A DNA stretch of 64,000 nt. It comes from UMGS1322 sp900550765 (GTDB lineage: Bacteria > Bacillota > Clostridia > Christensenellales > QALW01). The first letter of the stretch is position 1. Every line of letters starts with the position of its first letter. The position numbers and the translations under genes were made by a program. A model generated the notes under the pieces. The model did no database searches and was not told where the DNA came from. It was given only the letters and a program-made list of their open reading frames with translations. The stretch lies in NCBI GenBank assembly GCA_958448705.1, contig CAUDEY010000008.1:1-64000 (forward strand), written 5' to 3'. Below, in pieces: positions 1 through 6,779 of this stretch.

Positions 1-198
1 TACCCCTCAGTCGCCTGCGGCGCCAGCTCCCCTGACAAGGGGAGCCAGGAGCGCGAGAGAATTTGACTTTCGCTTTCTTGGCTCCCTCTGATGAGGGAGC
101 TGCCGAGCGTCAGCAAGGCTGAGGGAGAGAAAGGAACGTTGACACTACCCCTCAGTCGCCTGCGGCGCCAGCTCCCCTGACAAGGGGAGCCAGGAGCG
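1..198. repeat. Palindromic dispersed repeat cluster
   Basis: A 53-bp unit at 1-53 recurs identically at 146-198. A related unit in the opposite orientation lies between them, at 80-127. Each unit contains a short hairpin of the form CTCCCC-TGACA-GGGGAG. This looks like a small non-coding, MITE-like dispersed repeat family; no open frame is supported here. Confidence 0.75.
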
Positions 199-305
199 TG
201 GGGAGGCTTATTGTGTTCCCAATTATCCTATTCCTCGTCAGAGGGAGGCTTATCCATGTTTCAATTTTAAGAAGATAAAAATTTTTTTGTTTTAAAAAAA
301 AGTAG

Positions 306-334
306 TTGCGCATTTTCATAAAGTGTGTTATATT
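306..334 (+). promoter_or_regulatory. Sigma-A promoter for the trpB T-box leader
   Basis: TTGCGC (306-311), a 17-bp spacer and TATATT (329-334). It sits just ahead of the T-box leader, giving a transcript start near 341. Confidence 0.6.
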
Positions 335-340
335 AACAAC

Positions 341-610
341 ACAAACCGTTGAAAAAGAGATAGTAACCTTTTTTATCTTGCTTTTCAGAGAGTCGCAGGT
401 GGTGGGATTGCGGCAGGCAATGGAAGGCGAATGGGCTTTTGAGGGCGAGCCGAACCGTTTTTCGGTAGGTGAGACGGAGTTTCCTCTCCGTTATAAAAGG
501 GCATCGTATTATTGTACGAGATGAGGTGGGCGCATATTGAAGCGTCAAGCCGGGTGGTACCGCAGGAATTTTCCCTGTCCCAGCATGAATTTGGGATGGG
601 GTTTTTTTAT
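341..610 (+). promoter_or_regulatory. T-box riboswitch, probably tRNA-Trp responsive
   Basis: The canonical T-box sequence GGGTGGTACCGC is at 552-563. It is followed by a terminator hairpin (CCC/TCCCA paired with TGGGA/GGG, 573-600) and a T run (601-608). An AGAGAG stem I start and a TTTTGAG element mark the 5' domain. Two TGG triplets (421-423 and 432-434) are candidate specifier codons; the second lies just before the CTTTTGAG strand and fits better. Uncharged tRNA-Trp would stabilise the antiterminator and switch on the downstream trpB. Confidence 0.88.
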
Positions 611-644
611 ACCCTTTCCCGCAAAAAGAAAGGAGACATAAAAA

Positions 645-2018
645 ATGTCAAACGAAAAGATTCCCTACAAAATTTATTTGGAAGAAAGCGAAATGCCTAA
701 GGAATGGTACAATGTGCGTGCGGATATGAAGAAAAAGCCCGCGCCGCTTTTAAACCCTGGAACAGGTCAGCCGATGACAGCGCAGGAGTTGGAACAGGTA
801 TTTTGCCGTGAACTTGTACAGCAGGAGCTGGATAACGATACCCGCTATATTCCGATTCCGCAGGAGATTCTTGATTTTTATAAAATGTATCGTCCTTCCC
901 CGCTGGTACGCGCCTATTGCCTGGAAAAAAAGCTGGATACACCGGCAAAGATCTATTATAAGTTTGAGGGCAACAATACCAGCGGCAGTCATAAGCTTAA
1001 TTCTGCTATTGCGCAGGCATATTACGCGAAGCAGCAGGGCTTAAAAGGCGTTACCACGGAAACCGGTGCCGGGCAGTGGGGTACGGCGCTTTCCATGGCT
1101 TGCTCTTATTTTGATCTTGATTGCCAGGTTTACATGGTAAAGGTTTCCTATGAGCAAAAGCCGTTCCGCAGGGAGGTCATGCGGACCTATGGTGCAAAGG
1201 TTACGCCGTCCCCTTCGGACACTACGGAAGTAGGAAGAAAGATTTTAGCAGAGTTCCCCGGAACGACCGGAAGCTTAGGCTGTGCCATCTCTGAAGCGGT
1301 GGAAGCGGCGGTGACGCATGAAGGATACCGCTATGTGTTAGGCAGTGTTCTTTCACAGGTGCTGCTGCATCAGTCGGTAATCGGCATGGAAACCAAGGCG
1401 GCTCTTGATAAATACAACATTAAGCCTGATATTATTATCGGCTGCGCCGGCGGAGGATCCAATTTGGGCGGCTTGATTTCCCCGTTTATGGGACAAAAGC
1501 TGCGCGGCGAGGCGGATTATCGGTTTATTGCCGTGGAACCGGCCAGCTGTCCCAGCATGACCCGCGGAAAGTATGTCTATGATTTTTGTGATACAGGGAA
1601 GGTTTGCCCCTTAGCTAAAATGTATACACTTGGCAGCGGCTTTATACCTGCGCCGAATCATGCCGGCGGTCTTCGTTACCATGGCATGAGCTCGATTCTT
1701 TCTGAGCTCTATGATCAGGGGCTGATGGAGGCTACCAGCGTCAAGCAGACTGAGGTCTTTGAGGCGGCCGAGCAGTTTGCCCGGGTGGAGGGAATTCTTC
1801 CCGCACCGGAGAGTTCGCATGCAATTCGTGTGGCGATCGACGAAGCGCTGAAATGCAAGGAGACCGGGGAGGAAAAGACTATTGTCTTTGGCTTGACCGG
1901 TACGGGATACTTTGATATGGTTGCGTATGAAAAGTTCCATGACGGAAAAATGAGCGATTATATCCCCACCGATGAAGAGCTTGCCGCAAGTCTTGCTAAG
2001 GTTCCTCAGGTAGAGTAA
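645..2018 (+). CDS. trpB: TrpB2-type tryptophan synthase beta chain (PLP-dependent)
   Basis: This enzyme joins indole and L-serine to make tryptophan, using pyridoxal phosphate. The length (457 aa) and the N-terminal extension fit the TrpB2 subfamily rather than the shorter TrpB1, which pairs with TrpA. The Schiff-base lysine is K117 in GSHKLNSA, the catalytic glutamate is probably E139 in TETGAGQWG, and the glycine-rich phosphate loop is CAGGGSNLGG at about 267-276. The start has a good ribosome-binding site (AAAGGAGACAT). No trpA or other trp gene is nearby, so it may salvage indole rather than finish an in-window pathway. It lies behind a T-box, so expression should rise when charged tRNA-Trp is scarce. 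Confidence 0.93.
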   Translation: MSNEKIPYKIYLEESEMPKEWYNVRADMKKKPAPLLNPGTGQPMTAQELEQVFCRELVQQELDNDTRYIPIPQEILDFYKMYRPSPLVRAYCLEKKLDTPAKIYYKFEGNNTSGSHKLNSAIAQAYYAKQQGLKGVTTETGAGQWGTALSMACSYFDLDCQVYMVKVSYEQKPFRREVMRTYGAKVTPSPSDTTEVGRKILAEFPGTTGSLGCAISEAVEAAVTHEGYRYVLGSVLSQVLLHQSVIGMETKAALDKYNIKPDIIIGCAGGGSNLGGLISPFMGQKLRGEADYRFIAVEPASCPSMTRGKYVYDFCDTGKVCPLAKMYTLGSGFIPAPNHAGGLRYHGMSSILSELYDQGLMEATSVKQTEVFEAAEQFARVEGILPAPESSHAIRVAIDEALKCKETGEEKTIVFGLTGTGYFDMVAYEKFHDGKMSDYIPTDEELAASLAKVPQVE

Positions 2019-2021
2019 AGT

Positions 2022-2471
2022 ATGATAAGCGTGCTGTTTGTCTGCCACGGCAATATTTGCCGTTCGCCGATGGCAGAGTTCATTTTTAAGCAGATGGTTC
2101 AAGGGCAGGAAAAGAGTTTTTGTATTGCCTCGAGGGCAGTCAGCCGTGAGGAGGAAGGGAATGCAATCTATTTTCAGGCGGCGCAGAAGCTGCGGGAAAA
2201 GGGCATTCCCTTTTCCCGGCATACAGCCCGCCAGATCACGGAAGACGATTATCGGTTTTATGATTATATCCTTGTGATGGATCGTGCCAATATTCTGCAT
2301 ATGGAACGGCTTTTGGGAAAGGATACGCAGCATAAGGTCTTTCGTTTGCTGGATTTTACCGAAACCCCCGGAGATATTGAGGATCCGTGGTATACGGGAA
2401 ATTTTGAAGGTGTGTTTAAAAGTATTTCACGCGGCTGCACGGGGTTTTTGCGATTCTTGGAGGAAAAATAA
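2022..2471 (+). CDS. Low-molecular-weight protein tyrosine phosphatase
   Basis: Cytosolic phosphatase of 149 aa, the usual family size. The P-loop is VCHGNICRS, with nucleophile C8 and phosphate-binding R14. The general-acid aspartate is D121 in DPWYTGNF. The ATG comes three bases after the trpB stop, so the two are probably cotranscribed and translationally coupled; the local ribosome-binding site is weak. Relatives dephosphorylate tyrosine kinases of surface-polysaccharide synthesis or arginine phosphate, but no kinase partner is present here, so the substrate is unknown. A hairpin terminator follows directly. Confidence 0.9.
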   Translation: MISVLFVCHGNICRSPMAEFIFKQMVQGQEKSFCIASRAVSREEEGNAIYFQAAQKLREKGIPFSRHTARQITEDDYRFYDYILVMDRANILHMERLLGKDTQHKVFRLLDFTETPGDIEDPWYTGNFEGVFKSISRGCTGFLRFLEEK

Positions 2472-2472
2472 A

Positions 2473-2500
2473 GCACCTGTTTTTTACAGATGCTTTTTTT
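2473..2500 (+). terminator. Rho-independent terminator of trpB-phosphatase operon
   Basis: Stem GCACCTGT (2473-2480) pairs with ACAGATGC (2486-2493) with one mismatch, followed by seven T residues. Confidence 0.8.
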
Positions 2501-2521
2501 GTGCCGACTGCATTTTTTTTA

Positions 2522-2550
2522 TTGAACTTCTGCAGAAACTATGCTAAGAT
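2522..2550 (+). promoter_or_regulatory. Promoter of the sialidase-like gene
   Basis: TTGAAC (2522-2527), a 17-bp spacer and TAAGAT (2545-2550), about 40 bases upstream of the start codon. Confidence 0.5.
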
Positions 2551-2590
2551 ATAAAGGCTTACAAGATGTAAGGCAAAGGAGAGTATCAGG

Positions 2591-3679
2591 ATGTTTATTA
2601 CGGACCCGAAAGAGCTTAGCGCATATCAGAAGGAGAATCGTTTTTGGCAGGGGATTCCCGGTATTGAAAAAACAAAAAGGGGAAGGCTGTTTGTAACCTT
2701 TTACAGCGGCGGACATACGGAGGAGCCTGGAAATTATGTGCTGCTGAAAATGAGCGATGATGATGGCGTTACCTGGAGCGAGGTTATTGCCGTTCAGGAT
2801 CCCGGCGCGCCTAAACGAGCATTTGATCCCTGCCTTTGGATGGATCCGCTCGGAAGGCTTTGGTGGTTTTGGTCCCAGCAGGAAACCAGTCAATTTGACG
2901 GTGTGGGCGGCGTGTGGTATGTGCGCTGCGATCGGCCTGATGCAGAACATTTGACCTTTACTGCACCTGTGCGTTTTGCCAATGGTGTGATGATGAATAA
3001 GCCGACGGTTTTAAAAGATGGAACGTGGTTATTTCCCTGTGCGATATGGACGGATCATTGCTATGAGGGAATGCCGGTGGTACAGGGATTAAAGGAAGAA
3101 CGGTTTTCCAACGTATATGCTTCCCGGGATAACGGAAACACGATTTTCCTATTAGGGAGCGCGGACGTTCCGAACCGTTGCTTTGATGAGCATATGACGG
3201 TGGAGCTTTCGGATAACCGTATTTTGATGTTGGTACGCACGCATTACGGTATTGGAAAAAGTTTTTCTTGTGATGGGGGCAGAACCTGGACACCCGGAGA
3301 GGACAGCGGAATCCGTGGTCCGAATTCGCGGTTTTTTATCAGAAAACTGGCTTCAGGCAGGTTTTTATTGGTGAATCATTATCAGTTTCAGGGCCGCAAT
3401 AATTTGACGGCAATGCTTTCGGAGGATGATTGCGTTAGCTGGAAAGGCTTTTTGCTGTTGGATGAGCGCAATGCGGTTTCCTATCCGGACGGAACAGAGG
3501 ATGAGCAGGGAAATATATATATTGTATATGACCGGGAACGCGGCGGGAGCCATGAATATAAAAATCACAGTGATGCGGCAAGAGAAATCCTTTTTGCAAA
3601 AATTACTGAGGAGGATATTCTTGCCGGAAAATTGGTTTCATCGGGCAGCCGTTTCAAGTGCATTGCGGATAAGCTGTGA
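2591..3679 (+). CDS. Sialidase-superfamily protein with Asp-box (BNR) repeats
   Basis: A 362-aa protein predicted to be a six-bladed beta-propeller of the exo-sialidase/BNR superfamily. Several S-x-D-x-G-x-T-W-type Asp boxes are visible: DDDGVTW (about 56-62), SRDNGNT (about 177), SCDGGRTW (about 228) and the degenerate SEDDCVSW (about 278). No signal peptide is seen, so it is probably cytoplasmic and may act on imported sugars rather than host glycans. The exact substrate cannot be read from sequence; relatives include neuraminidases and unclassified glycosidases. It has its own promoter and terminator, so it is probably monocistronic. The ribosome-binding site is AAAGGAG. Confidence 0.75.
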   Translation: MFITDPKELSAYQKENRFWQGIPGIEKTKRGRLFVTFYSGGHTEEPGNYVLLKMSDDDGVTWSEVIAVQDPGAPKRAFDPCLWMDPLGRLWWFWSQQETSQFDGVGGVWYVRCDRPDAEHLTFTAPVRFANGVMMNKPTVLKDGTWLFPCAIWTDHCYEGMPVVQGLKEERFSNVYASRDNGNTIFLLGSADVPNRCFDEHMTVELSDNRILMLVRTHYGIGKSFSCDGGRTWTPGEDSGIRGPNSRFFIRKLASGRFLLVNHYQFQGRNNLTAMLSEDDCVSWKGFLLLDERNAVSYPDGTEDEQGNIYIVYDRERGGSHEYKNHSDAAREILFAKITEEDILAGKLVSSGSRFKCIADKL

Positions 3680-3707
3680 AAGAACACAGATGAAAGAGCA
3701 ATCCGTT

Positions 3708-3750
3708 AAAAACAGCACCTTCTTTATAAAATAGGTGCTGTTTTGATTTT
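3708..3750 (+). terminator. Rho-independent terminator
   Basis: Stem AAACAGCACCT (ending 3720) pairs with AGGTGCTGTTT (from 3733), followed by a T-rich tract. It closes the sialidase-like gene, and the A-rich 5' arm could also let it work on the other strand. Confidence 0.8.
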
Positions 3751-3809
3751 TGGAGTACAATCTGCCGCGCTGCCGATTTGACTTACGGGCAATCAAGGCC
3801 TTGATTCTA

Positions 3810-4082
3810 TCAAGCTATCAGTGCATATAATGCTATATGGAATAAAACAGAAACAATACTTATCAGCCAGAATAACGGCTTTTGACTTTTGTGACGGCCG
3901 TTTTTGAAGCGAAAGCTCATAGCGGCCAAGGTTCCCAAAGGACCTAAAAAGGTAAGCAGCAACAGGGCCTTTTCGGGAATGCGCCGTGTATGTTGTATCG
4001 CTTTATGTTTATCCGCTCGCATACAGGAAAAACTCAGCACATTACAAAACACTTCTATTGCGGTAATCAGTTTCCAAAACAT
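3810..4082 (-). CDS. DUF1294 family small membrane protein
   Basis: A 90-aa protein with two or three hydrophobic segments. It has the family hallmarks: a D-K-x-x-A core near the N-terminus, the RIPE motif, then a glycine-rich segment leading to the basic stretch FRFKNGRHK. The function of DUF1294 is unknown. The ATG shares its first base with the stop codon of the upstream metallo-hydrolase (TAATG), which points to translational coupling in a two-gene operon. Confidence 0.8.
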   Translation of the reverse strand: MFWKLITAIEVFCNVLSFSCMRADKHKAIQHTRRIPEKALLLLTFLGPLGTLAAMSFRFKNGRHKSQKPLFWLISIVSVLFHIALYALIA

Positions 4083-4909
4083 TAAAATTCAATTTCCATG
4101 CCGTCGTAGGAGACGATGAAGTTCTCTTTTTCGGCAATTTTACAAAAATCATCATATAATACGGAAAGCCCGTTGTGTGAAAAATGATTCAGGCAAACGA
4201 GCGACCGGTCGTCAATCAACCCCCAACGGCGCAGTTCATTGCGGCAGGAAATATTGCGGCCCAGACACATATGGGCGCGATAGGGCAGGTCCTGATGAGC
4301 ACCGCCGGTGCAATCAAGGGAAACAAAATCAAAGTACGGTTTATTCTTCTTTAAAAACGACCAGGTTTCATCGGGAAATTCATCGGTATCATGGGCGTAG
4401 AGCATGGTTTTGTGATTGCCGTGTATCATATAAATATAAGGATGCGCAGTCCCATGATATGCTTTTAAGGGCGTTACGGTCAACGCACCGGCTTGAAAGC
4501 TTTGAAAAGGTAGTACCTGATGAAATTGGATTCTTTCCGGTGCGGATTGAAAGGCCTCTGCGCCGGCAGATTTGAGATCTTCGCTGCCGTAAATGTTAAA
4601 AACAGGCCAATTTTCCGGTAGTGAAGCAAAACCTTTGCGCAGATTACATAACTCGGGGGCATAAAAATGATCTGAGTGTACATGGGTGATTATACAATGC
4701 TGCAGGGTTGTAAAATCCAATCCGTTCAGCCATGCATGATAAAGGCTGTCGCAGGGAAAATCAATCAGCAGAGAATGATCAATCAGTGCCTGCGAGCGTG
4801 AGCGTATGTTCCTGCCGCCTAAGAGACGTGCTTTCCGGCAGCTGTCACAGGTGCAGAAAAGGGCGGGAATTCCTTCGGCTGCAGCCGTACCTAAATATTT
4901 TATTTTCAT
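4082..4909 (-). CDS. MBL-fold metallo-hydrolase, PhnP-like
   Basis: A 275-aa protein of the metallo-beta-lactamase fold. The metal-binding motif is HVHSDH (76-81); further metal ligands are probably in YAHDTDEF and LNHFSHNG. An N-terminal pair of cysteines (CTCDSC, about 19-24) resembles the zinc site of PhnP, the phosphoribosyl 1,2-cyclic phosphate phosphodiesterase. No phn genes are adjacent, so a general phosphodiesterase role is the safer reading. The start has a clear ribosome-binding site (ATGAGGTGA). It leads the operon with the DUF1294 gene. Confidence 0.82.
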   Translation of the reverse strand: MKIKYLGTAAAEGIPALFCTCDSCRKARLLGGRNIRSRSQALIDHSLLIDFPCDSLYHAWLNGLDFTTLQHCIITHVHSDHFYAPELCNLRKGFASLPENWPVFNIYGSEDLKSAGAEAFQSAPERIQFHQVLPFQSFQAGALTVTPLKAYHGTAHPYIYMIHGNHKTMLYAHDTDEFPDETWSFLKKNKPYFDFVSLDCTGGAHQDLPYRAHMCLGRNISCRNELRRWGLIDDRSLVCLNHFSHNGLSVLYDDFCKIAEKENFIVSYDGMEIEF

Positions 4910-4937
4910 AATTCACCTCATAACAATAGATAGAAAT

Positions 4938-4966
4938 ATTATATCTTAAAAGTCTCGGCAGTGCAA
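4938..4966 (-). promoter_or_regulatory. Promoter of the metallo-hydrolase operon
   Basis: On the minus strand: TTGCAC (4966-4961), a 17-bp spacer and TATAAT (4943-4938), about 30 bases before the start codon. Confidence 0.6.
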
Positions 4967-4984
4967 TAGTCAAACTTGTTTTTG

Positions 4985-5013
4985 TTGACAAATCATCGCC
5001 TTATGCATATAAT
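4985..5013 (+). promoter_or_regulatory. Consensus promoter reading into the tRNA-Pro locus
   Basis: A perfect sigma-A promoter: TTGACA (4985-4990), 17-bp spacer, TATAAT (5008-5013). It faces the interrupted host tRNA-Pro and, behind it, the element-borne intact tRNA-Pro. A weaker candidate (TTGACT at 5111) lies closer to the tRNA. Confidence 0.7.
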
Positions 5014-5192
5014 AATAAAGTATTTTGAATCAGATTTAAAACGATATAGGATTAGAAAATATGTTTAGAGGGGGCGGGGGAGTGATTGTTAGAAAGCTGT
5101 AAAAAATATCTTGACTGATGCATTTTGTTTTAAAAAATATTTCAATAAAGAAAATAAAAATTTCATTGTTTGAGAATAAAAATTCATCTTTT

Positions 5193-5230
5193 CGGGGTGT
5201 GGCGCAGTTGGTAGCGCGGGTGGTTTGGGA
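5193..5230 (+). pseudogene. 5' half of host tRNA-Pro(UGG), attL side
   Basis: These 38 bases give the acceptor 5' strand, a complete D arm, the 5' strand of the anticodon stem (GGTGG) and the anticodon loop TTTGGGA (5224-5230). The sequence after 5230 does not continue the tRNA. The missing 3' part is at 22833-22877. Joined at TTTGGGA, the two halves make a 76-nt tRNA-Pro whose stems all pair: acceptor, D (GCGC/GCGC), anticodon (GGTGG/CCATC with one G-U) and T (GCAGG/CCTGT). Confidence 0.9.
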
Positions 5231-5336
5231 GCATGGAACTTCTATACAGCACCCGAAAATAAAAACTGCCGAAAACCCTTTAACGGTGCGGATTTCGGGC
5301 AGCTTATAAAAATCAAAAAGCAGTCAAATCTGTGCC

Positions 5337-5367
5337 TGACCACATATTTGACCACTTACATGACCAC
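5337..5367. repeat. Left arm-type integrase sites
   Basis: Three TGACCAC copies start at 5337, 5349 and 5361, exactly 12 bp apart. Two more copies with the same spacing occur near the right end. This is the layout expected of arm sites bound by the N-terminal domain of tyrosine integrases. Confidence 0.65.
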
Positions 5368-5381
5368 AATTAAATAAATAT

Positions 5382-5457
5382 CGGGGTGTGGCGGAGCTGG
5401 TACCGCACGGCATTTGGGATGCCGGGATCGCACGTTCGAGTCGTGTCACTCCGACCA
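5382..5457 (+). tRNA. tRNA-Pro(UGG), intact, carried by the element
   Basis: A complete 76-nt cloverleaf with encoded CCA. The acceptor CGGGGTG/CACTCCG has one G-U pair, the D stem is GCGG/CCGC, the anticodon stem is CGGCA/TGCCG with loop TTTGGGA (anticodon TGG), and the T stem is GCACG/CGTGT. It differs from the split host tRNA in the D stem, anticodon stem and T arm, so it is a separate gene and not a repair product. It lies 151 bases past the insertion point and probably replaces the destroyed tRNA, possibly read from the host promoter upstream. Confidence 0.93.
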
Positions 5458-5478
5458 AAGCGGCTTAGACCGCAGAAC

Positions 5479-5515
5479 AAGCCACAGGGAGTTATTTCTC
5501 TGCGGCTTGTTGCTA
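5479..5515 (+). terminator. Possible terminator after element tRNA-Pro
   Basis: An imperfect hairpin pairs AACAAGCC with GGCTTGTT around a CAG/CTG inner stem. The following bases are only mildly T-rich, so termination is uncertain. Confidence 0.4.
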
Positions 5516-5583
5516 TTTCACTAAAAAATTGCGAATATCTGACATTGAGGCAATGTGTTTGTAAAGGAGAAACGGTTTTAACC

Positions 5584-6330
5584 ATGCAAGAAGACGCAAA
5601 ATATTTTCTTAATATCATTGATTCCATACAATATGAAAGTAACGCTTTTACTGTCTGGTATAGTGAAGAAAAAGTTGTAATAGGCGCACTCGTCAAAGAT
5701 AGTCCTGAAGTACAGCGTTTTTTTAATTATGCAACAATCTATAATACCATTATAGATACTGATATGAAAATCAAATATTCGCTAACGGAAGCAATTAAGC
5801 AGGCAAACGATACTGATTTTGACAAATGGCAACCATTGCAATCGCCATCAAAAGAAGAATATGCTGCTATTTATTATACAGAAAATGCCGTTTTTAGAAC
5901 AGCGGTATTATGGGACCTGCTTGCTCAGTTATTTAATCTAAAGGCTGAGCTTGGGAAATCGTTTAATCTGGTGCACGCGGCACAGATTTTTCACGATGCA
6001 CAGCAAGGGAAAAAAGCAAATTTATTTGCAAAAAAAGTCTATGCTTATATGGAGCAAGAAGAGAATACAAATGTTGAGCCATGGGAAGGAAATTTTGCGT
6101 ATGTAAGAGACTTCCGAAACAAGATGACGCACCGTGTTTCCCCTAATATATCTTCTTTTTCAAACTATGCGTTTGAATTGCGCATGCCGATGATTTATGT
6201 ACTGAAACGTGTAATTGAAGATTATAAACAAGTATCCGAATACATTCAAGAAATTATAACAGACATACTAATGGATTATAAAAATTTGAATGATATTAAC
6301 CCACTGGTCGATGTTAAAGATCATAACTAA
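5584..6330 (+). CDS. HEPN domain protein (Cthe_2314-like), putative RNase
   Basis: A helical protein of 248 aa. Residues 178-183, RNKMTH, match the R-x4-H catalytic motif of HEPN ribonucleases, and the surrounding helices resemble the Cthe_2314-type HEPN family. HEPN proteins often act as RNA-cleaving toxins or phage-defence effectors; whether this one is active is inference. The ATG at 5584 follows AAAGGAG, though the spacing is long at about 14 bases. No antitoxin-like gene lies directly beside it. It is the first cargo gene, between the replacement tRNA-Pro and the integrase module, with its own terminator. A tRNA or phage RNA target is conceivable but untested. Confidence 0.7.
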   Translation: MQEDAKYFLNIIDSIQYESNAFTVWYSEEKVVIGALVKDSPEVQRFFNYATIYNTIIDTDMKIKYSLTEAIKQANDTDFDKWQPLQSPSKEEYAAIYYTENAVFRTAVLWDLLAQLFNLKAELGKSFNLVHAAQIFHDAQQGKKANLFAKKVYAYMEQEENTNVEPWEGNFAYVRDFRNKMTHRVSPNISSFSNYAFELRMPMIYVLKRVIEDYKQVSEYIQEIITDILMDYKNLNDINPLVDVKDHN

Positions 6331-6334
6331 AAAA

Positions 6335-6368
6335 ATTCTCTGAGTACACCAAGCTCAGAGAATTTTTT
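6335..6368. terminator. Bidirectional terminator after the HEPN gene
   Basis: Perfect 11-bp stem AATTCTCTGAG (6335-6344/5) with CTCAGAGAATT (6354-6364), flanked by A and T runs on either side. Confidence 0.85.
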
Positions 6369-6427
6369 CTTTGTTTACTGTGGCGCAGATTTTGAAGGAA
6401 TTAATATTGCGGAGAAGGATTGATATG

Positions 6428-6775
6428 TTACTTCTTACTTTCTCGTTCTGCTTTCCATTCTTCGAATGCTTTTCGATTTTCCTCTTTGGAGTAGAACTCC
6501 TGAATACTTGGAAGAATCGCTCTTGCAAATCGATCTATGGAACTTTGCGGTGGTCTGTATCCTTCTAAGTTGAAATCACAGACCGTTTCACCGCTATCCA
6601 AATCAACTACTGAAGATGCATAGCCTTTGCGTATTTTTTCTTGTTCCTCCTCAGATAGTTTCGATAAAACCTGTTTTTGTATGTCCGATAACATTTTTTT
6701 ATCAAATGGTTTTGCCTTTTCTAAATCTGTTTCAAAGAATATTACGGCAGTTCCTTGCGATTTTCTTGCTTTCAT
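6428..6775 (-). CDS. Hypothetical protein downstream of integrase 1
   Basis: A 115-aa charged, mostly helical protein that I do not recognise. The C-terminal third is lysine- and glutamate-rich. It begins four bases after the integrase stop codon, so it is almost certainly cotranscribed with it and may be an accessory to recombination. No membrane segment, signal peptide or metal-binding motif is visible. Confidence 0.6.
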   Translation of the reverse strand: MKARKSQGTAVIFFETDLEKAKPFDKKMLSDIQKQVLSKLSEEEQEKIRKGYASSVVDLDSGETVCDFNLEGYRPPQSSIDRFARAILPSIQEFYSKEENRKAFEEWKAERESKK

Positions 6776-6779
6776 ATTA

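Noticed and set aside
1611..2333. Long minus-strand open frame opposite trpB and the phosphatase
   Set aside because: It shadows two well-supported genes, has no ribosome-binding site or family match, and crosses their junction.
5337..5367. Possible CRISPR array from evenly spaced repeats
   Set aside because: The repeat is only 7 bp with 5-bp gaps, and no cas genes are present; arm sites explain it better.
5382..5457. Reading the intact tRNA-Pro as the restored attL junction
   Set aside because: The host 5' half is already at 5193-5230 and the intact copy differs in D stem, anticodon stem and T arm, so it is a separate gene.
5386..5583. Upstream extension of the HEPN frame through the tRNA-Pro gene
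   Set aside because: The frame is open by chance across the tRNA; the first start with a ribosome-binding site is at 5584.
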